From Streptomyces sp. RerS4 (GTDB taxonomy: Bacteria; Actinomycetota; Actinomycetes; Streptomycetales; Streptomycetaceae): a DNA stretch of 64,000 bases. Below the pieces are notes generated by a model. The model was not told the DNA's origin, ran no database searches, and worked only from the letters and a program-made list of their open reading frames with translations. Made by a program: the position numbers and the translations under genes. Shown piece after piece: positions 27,361 through 35,514 of this stretch. The stretch covers positions 1,733,501-1,797,500 of the forward strand of contig NZ_CP097322.1 of assembly GCF_023515955.1 (NCBI RefSeq), given 5' to 3'. Numbering within the stretch: position 1 is the first letter of the stretch; each line of letters opens with the position of its first letter.

Positions 27361-28454
27361 CGGCGCTCCGGCAGCGGGGCGGCGAAGTGCCAGCCCTCGG
27401 CGAGGAGCGCGTCGACGGCCGCGACGGCCGATTCCAGCCGGGCCCGCCGGTCGCCGCTCATCACGAGGAACCGTCGGCCGGTGTGGGTGAGCCGGTCGCG
27501 GAACCGGGCGGTCATCCACGGTCTGAGCTGCGGCCGGCTCCGCAGTCCGTCGTCCTCGAAGGGGACGTCGGCGTCGTCGGTCAGCAGGTACAGGTCCCGG
27601 TGGGTGCGCTCGGCGATCCTCTCGACCTCGCGGTTGCGGGTGCCGAGGTAGCGCTCGTGCCAGATGCCGGTCGCGAAGGAGTCGGTGTCGCAGAACAGCA
27701 CGGGCGAGCCCAGCCGGGCCGCCGCCCCTTCCGCCGCGTCCTGGCGGCGGGCGATCAGGGGGAACTCCCGGGAGGTGAAGGCGACGTCGCTCCAGGAGGC
27801 CGCCGGGTCGGCCGCGCGGGCCGCCGCGAGCTTCTCCTCGCTGTACTCGCGCCCGTACTCGGCGACCCAGCCGGTCTTCGCCCACACCCCGCCGCGCCGC
27901 CGGTAGTGGGCGGCCAGGTCGCGCGACAGCGTCGTGGTGCCGGTGGACTCGGCGCCGAGTACGACGACCCGGCGGGTCAGCGCGGCCCGTACGGCGGGCC
28001 CCAGGAACTCCCAGGCGGCGACCGGGTCCGCCCGGACGGCCGTCCCCGAGACGGGGAACAGGGTCCGGGCGCGGTCCACGCAGACCTCCTCGGCGCCGAA
28101 GCGCCGCGCGAGTTCGCCGCCGTACTCCTCGGAGGTGAAGACGGCGTCGACGCGCCGGCCCACCGCCGCCTTGAAGATCTCCATGTGGGCTTCCCAGATC
28201 GCCGGGTCGTGGAGGTCCACGGGGATGTCGTCGACCGCGCCGACCACCCGCGCCCCCGGGTGTTCCTCGCGCATCCAGGCGACCCGGTCGGCGAGCGGGA
28301 CGGACTCCACCGACGCCGCGCACACCAGCACGGTCAGCCGTTCGCACTGGTCCTGGGCGGTGCGCACCAGGTGGTGGTGCCCGGCGTGCGGCGGGTAGAA
28401 CTTGCCCAGCACCAGCCCGTGGCCGTAGCGCCGGCCGTTCCCGCCCGCGCTCAC
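27357..28454 (-). CDS. NadR-like NMN adenylyltransferase/ribosylnicotinamide kinase
   Basis: This 365-aa bifunctional-type protein has an N-terminal nucleotidyltransferase domain with the nucleotide-binding GKFYPPHAGHHHLV (HxGH) and later TLFPVSGTAVRADP (the SxxxxR-like motif). The C-terminal domain resembles the NadR ribosylnicotinamide kinase domain. It should make NMN from nicotinamide riboside and NAD from NMN. Its P-loop reads GAESTGTTTLSRDL where E. coli NadR has GKS, so the lysine that binds ATP phosphate is Thr. GTG 28454 overlaps the pnuC stop by 4 bp (GTGA), so it is co-translated with the transporter. Confidence 0.88.
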   Translation of the reverse strand: MSAGGNGRRYGHGLVLGKFYPPHAGHHHLVRTAQDQCERLTVLVCAASVESVPLADRVAWMREEHPGARVVGAVDDIPVDLHDPAIWEAHMEIFKAAVGRRVDAVFTSEEYGGELARRFGAEEVCVDRARTLFPVSGTAVRADPVAAWEFLGPAVRAALTRRVVVLGAESTGTTTLSRDLAAHYRRRGGVWAKTGWVAEYGREYSEEKLAAARAADPAASWSDVAFTSREFPLIARRQDAAEGAAARLGSPVLFCDTDSFATGIWHERYLGTRNREVERIAERTHRDLYLLTDDADVPFEDDGLRSRPQLRPWMTARFRDRLTHTGRRFLVMSGDRRARLESAVAAVDALLAEGWHFAAPLPERR

Positions 28455-29062
28455 GCCGTCACCGCCGGGGCGGAGACGGCGGCCCGCGCGGCCGGGAGCG
28501 TACGCCGCCAGCCGATCAGGCCGGCCACGCACAGGGCGAGGAAGCCGACGTAGAGGACGGCGGTGAGGTAGAGCCCCTTGGAGGCGTACAGGGGGATGTA
28601 GACGAGGTCGGCGGCGATCCACAGCCACCAGGACTCCAGGCGCTTGCGGCACTGCCCGTAGGTGGCCATCAGGGAGAGCCCGGTGGTGAGCGCGTCCCAG
28701 AAGGGGACGGTGGAGTCGCTGACCCGGTCCAGCAGGAGGGTCAGGGCGGCGATCCCCACCGCCCCCGCCACGAGCAGCCAGGCCCATTCGGTGCGCGTGG
28801 TGCGGCGCACGGGCAGGGCGGTGGCGGTTCCCGGTCCACCCCCGTGGGTCCAGGACCACCAGCCGTACGCGGCGAGGGCGATGAAGACGATCTGGAGGCC
28901 GGCGTCGGCGTAGAGGCCGGCCTGGGTGAACAGCACGATGAAGAAGACGTTGTTGGCGATGCCGACCGGCCAGTTCGCGATGTGCTGTCGGGCGACCAGC
29001 CAGACGCACACGGCTCCCGTGGCGAACCCGAGGATCTCGGTCCAGCTCGTACTCCACCCCAT
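28451..29062 (-). CDS. pnuC: PnuC-type nicotinamide riboside transporter
   Basis: This 203-aa protein has about seven hydrophobic helices and the PnuC features WPVGIANNVFFIVLF and WWLWIAADLVYIPLYASKG (joined here, the usual Trp-rich helix). PnuC carries nicotinamide riboside into the cell by facilitated diffusion, trapped by phosphorylation by the next gene. GGAGG lies 5 bases before the ATG at 29062. It is the first gene of the NAD-salvage operon, under a promoter overlapped by a palindrome. Confidence 0.92.
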   Translation of the reverse strand: MGWSTSWTEILGFATGAVCVWLVARQHIANWPVGIANNVFFIVLFTQAGLYADAGLQIVFIALAAYGWWSWTHGGGPGTATALPVRRTTRTEWAWLLVAGAVGIAALTLLLDRVSDSTVPFWDALTTGLSLMATYGQCRKRLESWWLWIAADLVYIPLYASKGLYLTAVLYVGFLALCVAGLIGWRRTLPAARAAVSAPAVTA

Positions 29063-29077
29063 GCGGGCCTCCCCTTA

Positions 29078-29119
29078 ATAGTCACCCTGACTATAAACAG
29101 GGATCGGAGTTCCCGACAA
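29078..29119 (-). promoter_or_regulatory. NrtR-type operator and promoter of pnuC operon
   Basis: On the minus strand a -35-like TTGTCG (29119-29114) and a -10 TATAGT (29095-29090) are 18 bases apart. A perfect inverted repeat ATAGTCA-ccc-TGACTAT (plus strand 29078-29094) spans the end of the -10 and the likely start site. Position, symmetry and the nrtR gene two genes downstream make it the probable autoregulatory NrtR box. Confidence 0.72.
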
Positions 29120-29123
29120 GGGA

Positions 29124-29155
29124 AAAGCCCGCGACGCCGGGGCGTCGCGGGCTTT
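29124..29155 (-). terminator. Hairpin terminator after rluB
   Basis: A perfect 15-bp stem (29124-29138 with 29141-29155) has a 2-base nominal loop. It follows the rluB stop on the minus strand and insulates it from the pnuC promoter. Confidence 0.7.
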
Positions 29156-29183
29156 CGAGGGAGCGGTCGAGGACTGTCGAGGA

Positions 29184-30517
29184 CTACAGACCGACCTCGC
29201 GCATGAGCATGCCGACCTCGGTGTTGGTCAGGCGGCGCAGCCAGCCGGACTTCTGGTCACCGAGCTCGATGGGACCGAAGGAGGTCCGCACCAGCTTCTC
29301 GACGGGGAAGCCGGCCTCCGCCAGCATGCGGCGGACGATGTGCTTGCGGCCCTCGTGGAGGGTCACCTCGACCAGGTAGTTCTTGCCGACCTGGTCGACG
29401 ACGCGGAAGTGGTCGGCGCGGGCGTACCCGTCCTCCAGCTCGATGCCGTCCTTGAGCCGCTTGCCGATGTCGCGCGGCAGCGGGCCGGTGATCGCGGCGA
29501 CGTAGGTCTTCTTCACGCCGTACTTCGGGTGCGTGAGGCGGTGGGCCAGCTCACCGTGGTTGGTGAGGAGGATGATGCCCTCGGTCTCGGTGTCGAGCCG
29601 GCCGACGTGGAAGAGGCGGGTCTCACGGTTGGTGACGTAGTCGCCCAGGCACTGGCGGCCGTCCGGGTCCTCCATGGTGGAGACGACGCCGGCCGGCTTG
29701 TTCAGCGCGAAGAACAGGTACGACTGGGTGGCGACGGTCAGACCGTCCACCTTGATCTCGTCCTTCGGCAGGACGCGCTTGCCCTGCTCCAGCACGATCT
29801 CGCCGTTGACCTCGACACGGGCCTGCTCGATGAGCTCCTCGCACGCGCGGCGCGAACCCATGCCGGCACGGGCCAGCACCTTCTGCAGGCGCTCGCCCTC
29901 CTCCTCGGCGCCCGGGAAGGTCTTCGGGGTCTTGATCACGGGCTTGTCGGCGTACCGGTCGCGCACGCGCTCCTCGATCCGCGCCTCCAGCTCGCGCGGC
30001 TTGGACTGGCCGCTGCGGCTGCCGGGACCGCGGCGCGGGCCGCCGGCCCCGCCGATGCCGGGCGTCCTGGAGGTCTTGGGGCCGCCCTTGGCGCCACCGC
30101 GCGCGGCCGCGCCGCGGGCACCGCCGCCGCCGCCTTCGGGCCGCTGCGGCCGCTGCGCTCGCCCTCGGGGCCGACGTCGTAGCGGCGCTCCTCGGGACGG
30201 GGGTTGCGGATGCGGGGGGCCGGCCGGTCACGGTCGCGGTCACGCGAGTCGGAGCCGCCACCCTGGTAGCCGCCGCCACCGCCCTGGTAGCCGCCTCCGC
30301 CCTGGTAGCCACCGCTGCGGGAGCCGCCGGAGCCCCGGGAGCCGCCGGAGCCGCTGCCGCCACTGCGGAAACCACCGCCGGAGCCGCCCGAGCCGCCGGA
30401 GCCGCCACCGCGGTAGCCACCGCCGCCGGAGGAGGAGCCGCGCGAGTTGCCCCGCGCGCCGCCACCGCCGCCGCTGTTCCTGTTGCCGCCGCCGTTGCCG
30501 TTGCCGCTGCTTCGCAT
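29184..30517 (-). pseudogene. rluB: Ribosomal large-subunit pseudouridine synthase RluB, one frameshift
   Basis: The catalytic part is intact: S4-like RLQKVLARAGMGSRRACEEL, FALNKPAGVVSTM, then FHVGRLDTETEGIILLTN with the catalytic Asp in GRLD. It modifies a uridine in 23S rRNA. Upstream is a long Gly/Arg/Ser-rich extension (SGGGGGARGNSRGSSSGGGG and YQGGGGYQGG repeats) from ATG 30517, which overlaps the scpB TGA by 1 base (TGATG). The two parts are in different frames: one base is missing in the G/C run at about 30121-30137, after RSGRSGPK. The gene is conserved in bacteria and the extension is usual in Streptomyces, so a sequence error is likelier than loss. If real, an internal start at 29966 would still give the catalytic protein. 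Confidence 0.88.
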
Positions 30518-31137
30518 CAAAGTTCCGTCGTCTTGTCGTCGTCTACGTCAGTGTCCGGTGAGTCCGGATCGAACGACGGCACACCTTCTTGCGTCTCGGC
30601 TTCGATCGCGTCCGCCTCGGGGAGGAAGGGCGCGAGCTCCGGGAGCTCGTCCAGGCCGCGCAGGCCCATCCGCTCCAGAAAGTAGTTCGTCGTCCTGTAC
30701 AGGATCGCACCTGTTTCGGGTTCCGTGCCCGCCTCGGTCACCAGACCCCGCTGGAGGAGGGTCCGCATGACCCCGTCGCAGTTGACGCCGCGCACCGCCG
30801 AGACCCGCGAACGACTCACCGGCTGGCGGTACGCGACGACCGCCAGGGTCTCCAGCGCCGCCTGGGTGAGCCGCGCCTGCCGGCCGTCCAGGACGAACGC
30901 CTCGACGGCCGCCGCGTACTCGGGGCGGGTGTAGAAACGCCAGCCCCCGGCGACCTGCCGCAGCTCGAAACCGCGGCGCTGGGCGGCGTACTCGTCGGCG
31001 AGTTCGGACAGGGCCCCGGCGACCTCGCGCGGGGTGCGCTCCAGCACCTGGGCGAGGTGCTCGACCGTCGCCGGTTCGTCGACGACCATCAGGACGGCCT
31101 CCAGCGCGCCCTTCAGGTCCAGCTCCCGCGTCGTCAT
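30517..31137 (-). CDS. scpB: Segregation and condensation protein ScpB
   Basis: This 206-aa protein has the two winged-helix domains of ScpB: ALEAVLMVVDEPATVEHLAQ at the N-terminus and QALETLAVVAYRQPVSRSRVSAVRG in the second domain (quoted as two parts, ALETLAVVAYRQPVSRS and RVSAVRG), with VNCDGVMRTLLQRGLV. It binds ScpA and SMC to form the bacterial condensin. An acidic tail follows. It overlaps scpA upstream by 4 bp and rluB downstream by 1 bp, as in most Gram-positive scpA-scpB-rluB operons. Confidence 0.96.
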   Translation of the reverse strand: MTTRELDLKGALEAVLMVVDEPATVEHLAQVLERTPREVAGALSELADEYAAQRRGFELRQVAGGWRFYTRPEYAAAVEAFVLDGRQARLTQAALETLAVVAYRQPVSRSRVSAVRGVNCDGVMRTLLQRGLVTEAGTEPETGAILYRTTNYFLERMGLRGLDELPELAPFLPEADAIEAETQEGVPSFDPDSPDTDVDDDKTTEL

Positions 31138-32126
31138 TCGCTCGCCTCCACGACCTGGTCGAACTCGTCGGTGACCTTCGGCATCCCGTCGCCGTCCCCG
31201 CCGCTCCAGCGCACGGTCAGCGTCTGGAGGGCGTCCTCCTGGTCCAGGACCACCGCCTTCTCGCGGTAGAGCTCCAGGAGCGCCAGGAAGCGGGCGACGA
31301 CGGTCAGGGTGTCGGGGGCGTCCTCGGTCAGCTCCCGGAACGTGGCCTCGCCGCGCGCCTTGAGCAGCCGTACGACGAGTGCGGCCTGTTCGCGGACGCT
31401 GACGAGCGGGGCGTGGATGTGGTCCACGTACACCTGCGGTTTCGCCTTCGGCTGCATGGCGCGCACCGCGAGGCGGGCGAAGCCCTCGGCGCCGAGGCTG
31501 ATCACCACCTCGGGCAGCAGCTCGGCGTACAGGGGCTCCAGCCCGACCGTGCGCGGGTAGCGCCGGCCCTCGTCCTCGGCGCGGGCCTCGAACAGCGCGG
31601 CGACCTGCTTGTACGCCCGGTACTGGAGGAGCCGGGCGAAGAGCAGGTCCCGGGCCTCCAGCAGGGCGAGGTCGGCCTCGTCCTCGACCTCGGCGGCGGG
31701 CAGCAGCCGGGCGGCCTTCAGGTCGAGGAGGGTGGCGGCGACCACCAGGAACTCGGTGGTCTGGTCGAGGTCCCAGTCGGGGCCCATGGCCCGGATGTGG
31801 GCCATGAACTCGTCGGTGACCCGGGACAGGGCCACCTCGGTCACGTCGAGCCTGTGCCGGGAGATCAGCTGGAGCAGCAGGTCGAAGGGGCCCTCGAAGT
31901 TGTCCAGCCGCAGCGTGAACCGCCCGTCCCCGCCCGCCGCCTCCTCGGCCCCTGGCACGGGCTCCGGAGCGGCCTCTACGGGCTCCTGCGCGGCCCCGAC
32001 CGCCCCCGGGCCCTCCATCTCCGCCACGCCGTCCGGCGGGCCTACGGGGCCCCCCGCGGCCCCTCCGGGCCCGCGCCCCAGGCTCCGGCGGACCGGGCGG
32101 GGAGCTGCGTCGTCGTTCGGGGGCAT
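31134..32126 (-). CDS. scpA: Segregation and condensation protein ScpA
   Basis: This 330-aa kleisin has the N-terminal SMC-neck-binding block FTLRLDNFEGPFDLLLQLIS, the TTEFLVVAATLLDLKAARLL helix and a C-terminal winged helix. It bridges SMC heads with ScpB. An 80-residue Gly/Pro/Ala-rich leader precedes it. ATG 32126 is chosen; an in-frame GTG at 32195 would add only low-complexity Arg/Pro residues, and neither has a strong ribosome-binding site. Its stop overlaps scpB by 4 bp. Confidence 0.94.
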   Translation of the reverse strand: MPPNDDAAPRPVRRSLGRGPGGAAGGPVGPPDGVAEMEGPGAVGAAQEPVEAAPEPVPGAEEAAGGDGRFTLRLDNFEGPFDLLLQLISRHRLDVTEVALSRVTDEFMAHIRAMGPDWDLDQTTEFLVVAATLLDLKAARLLPAAEVEDEADLALLEARDLLFARLLQYRAYKQVAALFEARAEDEGRRYPRTVGLEPLYAELLPEVVISLGAEGFARLAVRAMQPKAKPQVYVDHIHAPLVSVREQAALVVRLLKARGEATFRELTEDAPDTLTVVARFLALLELYREKAVVLDQEDALQTLTVRWSGGDGDGMPKVTDEFDQVVEASE

Positions 32127-32256
32127 CGGGGTCCAGGGTGGTGCGGAAGCGGCTGCGCGCCCGCCGGGGCGCGCGGGGCGCCGACGGGCGGGCACCCCCG
32201 GGGTGCAGCCTAGGGGGTGTCGTGTGGCTCGGGCGGGATCAGGGAGCCGGGCGCGG

Positions 32257-32763
32257 TCAGCGGCCGCGCAGGCGGCGGACCAGGATGCTCGCGTCGCCGC
32301 GGGATTCGAGGTCCGCGAGGACGACCGCCACCGCCTCGCGCACGATCCGGCCGCGGTCGACGGCGAGGCCGTGCTCCCCGCGCAGGACCAGCCGGGCGTG
32401 CTCCAGGTCCATGAGCTCCTCGGCGGAGACGTAGACCGTGATCTTCTCGTCGTGCCGCTCGCGCCCGCTGGGCCGCCGGTTGGCGCCCCGGCCCTGCCCC
32501 TTGCCGGAGCGGGGCGCGGAGGGCCCGGCGGCGCCGGGGGTGGTGGCAGAACCTTCCTGCGGCCTGCGCTGCGGGCCGACCCCGGGCTCGCCCGCCTCCC
32601 GACCGCGGCTGTCGCCCGTGGCCTTGGCCGTGCCGTCCGCCGGGGCGGCCGCGTGCTCCGTCCCGCCGGTCGGCGCCTCGTCGGCGCCCCGTCGGGGCGA
32701 GGACGACTGGAGGGCCATCCCCCCGGTCGTACGGAACAGTTCGTCGGCTCCGGGCAGACTCAC
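32257..32763 (-). CDS. ParA partner candidate with ribbon-helix-helix-like C-terminus
   Basis: This 168-aa protein has a Gly/Pro/Ala-rich disordered N-terminal 100 residues, then a compact C-terminal domain: KITVYVSAEELMDLEHARLV, GEHGLAVDRGRIVREAVAVV and LADLESRGDASILVRRL. A short beta strand, two helices and the charged linker are what ribbon-helix-helix DNA-binding proteins show. The GTG start overlaps the parA stop by 4 bp (GTGA), so the two are co-translated. I infer a centromere- or DNA-binding partner for the ParA ATPase; homologues are usually called hypothetical. Confidence 0.7.
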   Translation of the reverse strand: MSLPGADELFRTTGGMALQSSSPRRGADEAPTGGTEHAAAPADGTAKATGDSRGREAGEPGVGPQRRPQEGSATTPGAAGPSAPRSGKGQGRGANRRPSGRERHDEKITVYVSAEELMDLEHARLVLRGEHGLAVDRGRIVREAVAVVLADLESRGDASILVRRLRGR

Positions 32764-33920
32764 TCGGCGGGACACCGGGCGAGCACCTCCCTGGCCAGCT
32801 GACGGTAGGCGGCGGCGCCGACGGAGTTGGAGGCGTACGTGGTGATCGGCTCGCCCGCGACCGTGGTCTCCGGGAAGCGCACCGTACGGCCGATGACCGT
32901 GTGGTAGACGTGGTCGTCGAAGGCCTCGACGACGCGCGCCAGCACCTCGCGGCTGTGCACCGTGCGGGAGTCGTACATCGTGGCGAGGATGCCGTCGAGC
33001 TCCAGCTCCGGGTTGAGCCGCTCCTGGACCTTCTCGATCGTCTCGGTCAGCAGCGCCACGCCGCGCAGGGCGAAGAACTCGCATTCCAGCGGGACGATGA
33101 CCTTGTGAGCGGCCGTCAGGGCGTTCACGGTCAGCAGGCCCAGCGAGGGCTGACAGTCGATCACGATGTAGTCGTAGTCGGCCATCAGGGGCTTCAGGGC
33201 CCGCTGGAGCGTCGACTCGCGCGCGACCTCGCTGACCAACTGCACTTCGGCGGCGGACAGGTCGATGTTGCTCGGCAGCAGGTCCATGTTGGGGACCGCC
33301 GTCTTGAGCAGCACCTCGTCGGCCGACATGCCCCGCTCCATGAGCAGGTTGTAGACCGTCAGGTCGAGTTCCATCGGGTTGACCCCGAGGCCCACGGACA
33401 GCGCGCCCTGCGGGTCGAAGTCGACGAGCAGCACGCGGCGCCCGTACTCGGCGAGCGCGGCACCCAGGTTGATGGTCGACGTGGTCTTGCCGACGCCGCC
33501 CTTCTGGTTGCACATCGCGATGATCTTCGCCGGACCGTGATCGGTCAGCGGACCCGGGATCGGGAAGTACGGCAGCGGGCGTCCGGTCGGGCCGATCCGC
33601 TCACGGCGCTGACGGGCAGCGTCGGGGGCGAGGGTGGCCGCGTACTCGGGGTCCGGTTCGTACTCCGCGTCCGGGTCGTAGAAGTGCCCTTCGGGCAGGT
33701 TTTCGTAGTCGGCGAAACCCGTGGGCGCATCGCCGCTCGGGTCGCCGGCCCTGGAGTTCACGTCTAGGCCGTCCATGCTCTTTTGAGGCGTCGTCATGTG
33801 CTGGTGGTTTGCGAAGGTGCGGACTGCGACGGAGCCGACGGCTTCGAGCCCGGCGGGTCCTTGACCTCGCTCAGGCGTCCCTGCTCGACCACCTCCAGGA
33901 GCAAATGTCGACTCATTCAC
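32760..33920 (-). CDS. ParA-family ATPase
   Basis: This 386-aa protein has a complete deviant Walker A (CNQKGGVGKTTSTINLG), Walker A' and B (LLVDFDPQGALSVGLG, YDYIVIDCQPSLGLL), the Soj/ParA hallmarks. A 115-residue N-terminal extension (acidic, ending in the basic PTGRPLPYFPIPGPL) distinguishes it from the chromosomal-origin ParA next to parB. It is probably a second ParA of the chromosome, placed between ald and scpAB, perhaps linking condensin or another cargo to the nucleoid. GTG 33920 has GAGG about 10 bases upstream; in-frame ATGs inside the extension are alternatives. Confidence 0.92.
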   Translation of the reverse strand: MNESTFAPGGGRAGTPERGQGPAGLEAVGSVAVRTFANHQHMTTPQKSMDGLDVNSRAGDPSGDAPTGFADYENLPEGHFYDPDAEYEPDPEYAATLAPDAARQRRERIGPTGRPLPYFPIPGPLTDHGPAKIIAMCNQKGGVGKTTSTINLGAALAEYGRRVLLVDFDPQGALSVGLGVNPMELDLTVYNLLMERGMSADEVLLKTAVPNMDLLPSNIDLSAAEVQLVSEVARESTLQRALKPLMADYDYIVIDCQPSLGLLTVNALTAAHKVIVPLECEFFALRGVALLTETIEKVQERLNPELELDGILATMYDSRTVHSREVLARVVEAFDDHVYHTVIGRTVRFPETTVAGEPITTYASNSVGAAAYRQLAREVLARCPAE

Positions 33921-34182
33921 AAGTCGTCTTACCTCCTCGGACGTGACCAGGACACTTATCGATAGGTCAGCGTTGCACCATGCCGACGGTTGGCGACTCT
34001 ATGGCGTGTCACCGCCCAGCGGCAACACAATCCGCCGGACCCACCGCGATGTGTCGGCAACCGAACACCACTCTGTCAAGGGCGTCCGAGCCGTCACCGC
34101 GAAGTTTCGCGGGTGTGCGAAAGGGTTAAAGGGTTACGTTCGAGGCGAGTTGAGCGGGGTCGGCGACCGGCGCGCGAACGCG

Positions 34183-34216
34183 TCCGGCCGGACCTTGCGG
34201 GCAAGGTCCGGCCGGA
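34183..34216 (-). terminator. Strong hairpin terminator after ald
   Basis: A perfect 16-bp stem, TCCGGCCGGACCTTGC at 34183-34198 with its complement at 34201-34216, sits 30 bp after the ald stop. No U-tract is visible. Confidence 0.7.
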
Positions 34217-34223
34217 TACGTGA

Positions 34224-34237
34224 GATTGACGTCAATC
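34224..34237. promoter_or_regulatory. 14-bp perfect palindrome near ald stop
   Basis: GATTGACGTCAATC is a perfect palindrome located 10 bp beyond the ald stop and directly beside the terminator hairpin. A regulator site for parA is possible, though it is nearly 300 bp from the parA start. It could also be a termination element. Confidence 0.35.
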
Positions 34238-34246
34238 GTTGACGGG

Positions 34247-35362
<1,116 letters not shown>

Positions 35363-35468
35363 CGTCGATCACGGTCCTTGACTCGGGGGATGTTACGGGG
35401 CACTTCCATACATACCCGCCCACAAGTACGCGCAACGGGATGCACCACGGGATGACGTGGTGAAGCCA

Positions 35469-35486
35469 GTTTAATGAAGGATTAAC
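35469..35486 (-). promoter_or_regulatory. AT-rich inverted repeat upstream of ald
   Basis: GTTTAAT-GAAGG-ATTAAC is an imperfect dyad (one extra T) in an otherwise GC-rich context, about 110 bp before the ald ATG. Many ald genes have Lrp/AldR-type control; this could be such a site, but that is only a suggestion. Confidence 0.35.
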
Positions 35487-35514
35487 GCGTGTCTAGCCTT
35501 GCAAACCAATAATC

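Larger units (their letters stand above)
33921..34246. other. Intergenic region between ald and parA
   Basis: This 326-bp gap follows the leftward ald gene and precedes leftward parA, so it should hold the parA promoter. It contains the hairpin at 34183-34216 and the palindrome at 34224-34237. The rest, 33950-34170, is less GC-rich than its surroundings. I see no open frame with coding character. Confidence 0.5.

Noticed and set aside
32138..32414. Small plus-strand frames between scpA and the RHH-like gene
   Set aside because: They overlap the opposite genes and are Arg/Gly-biased with no start signals.
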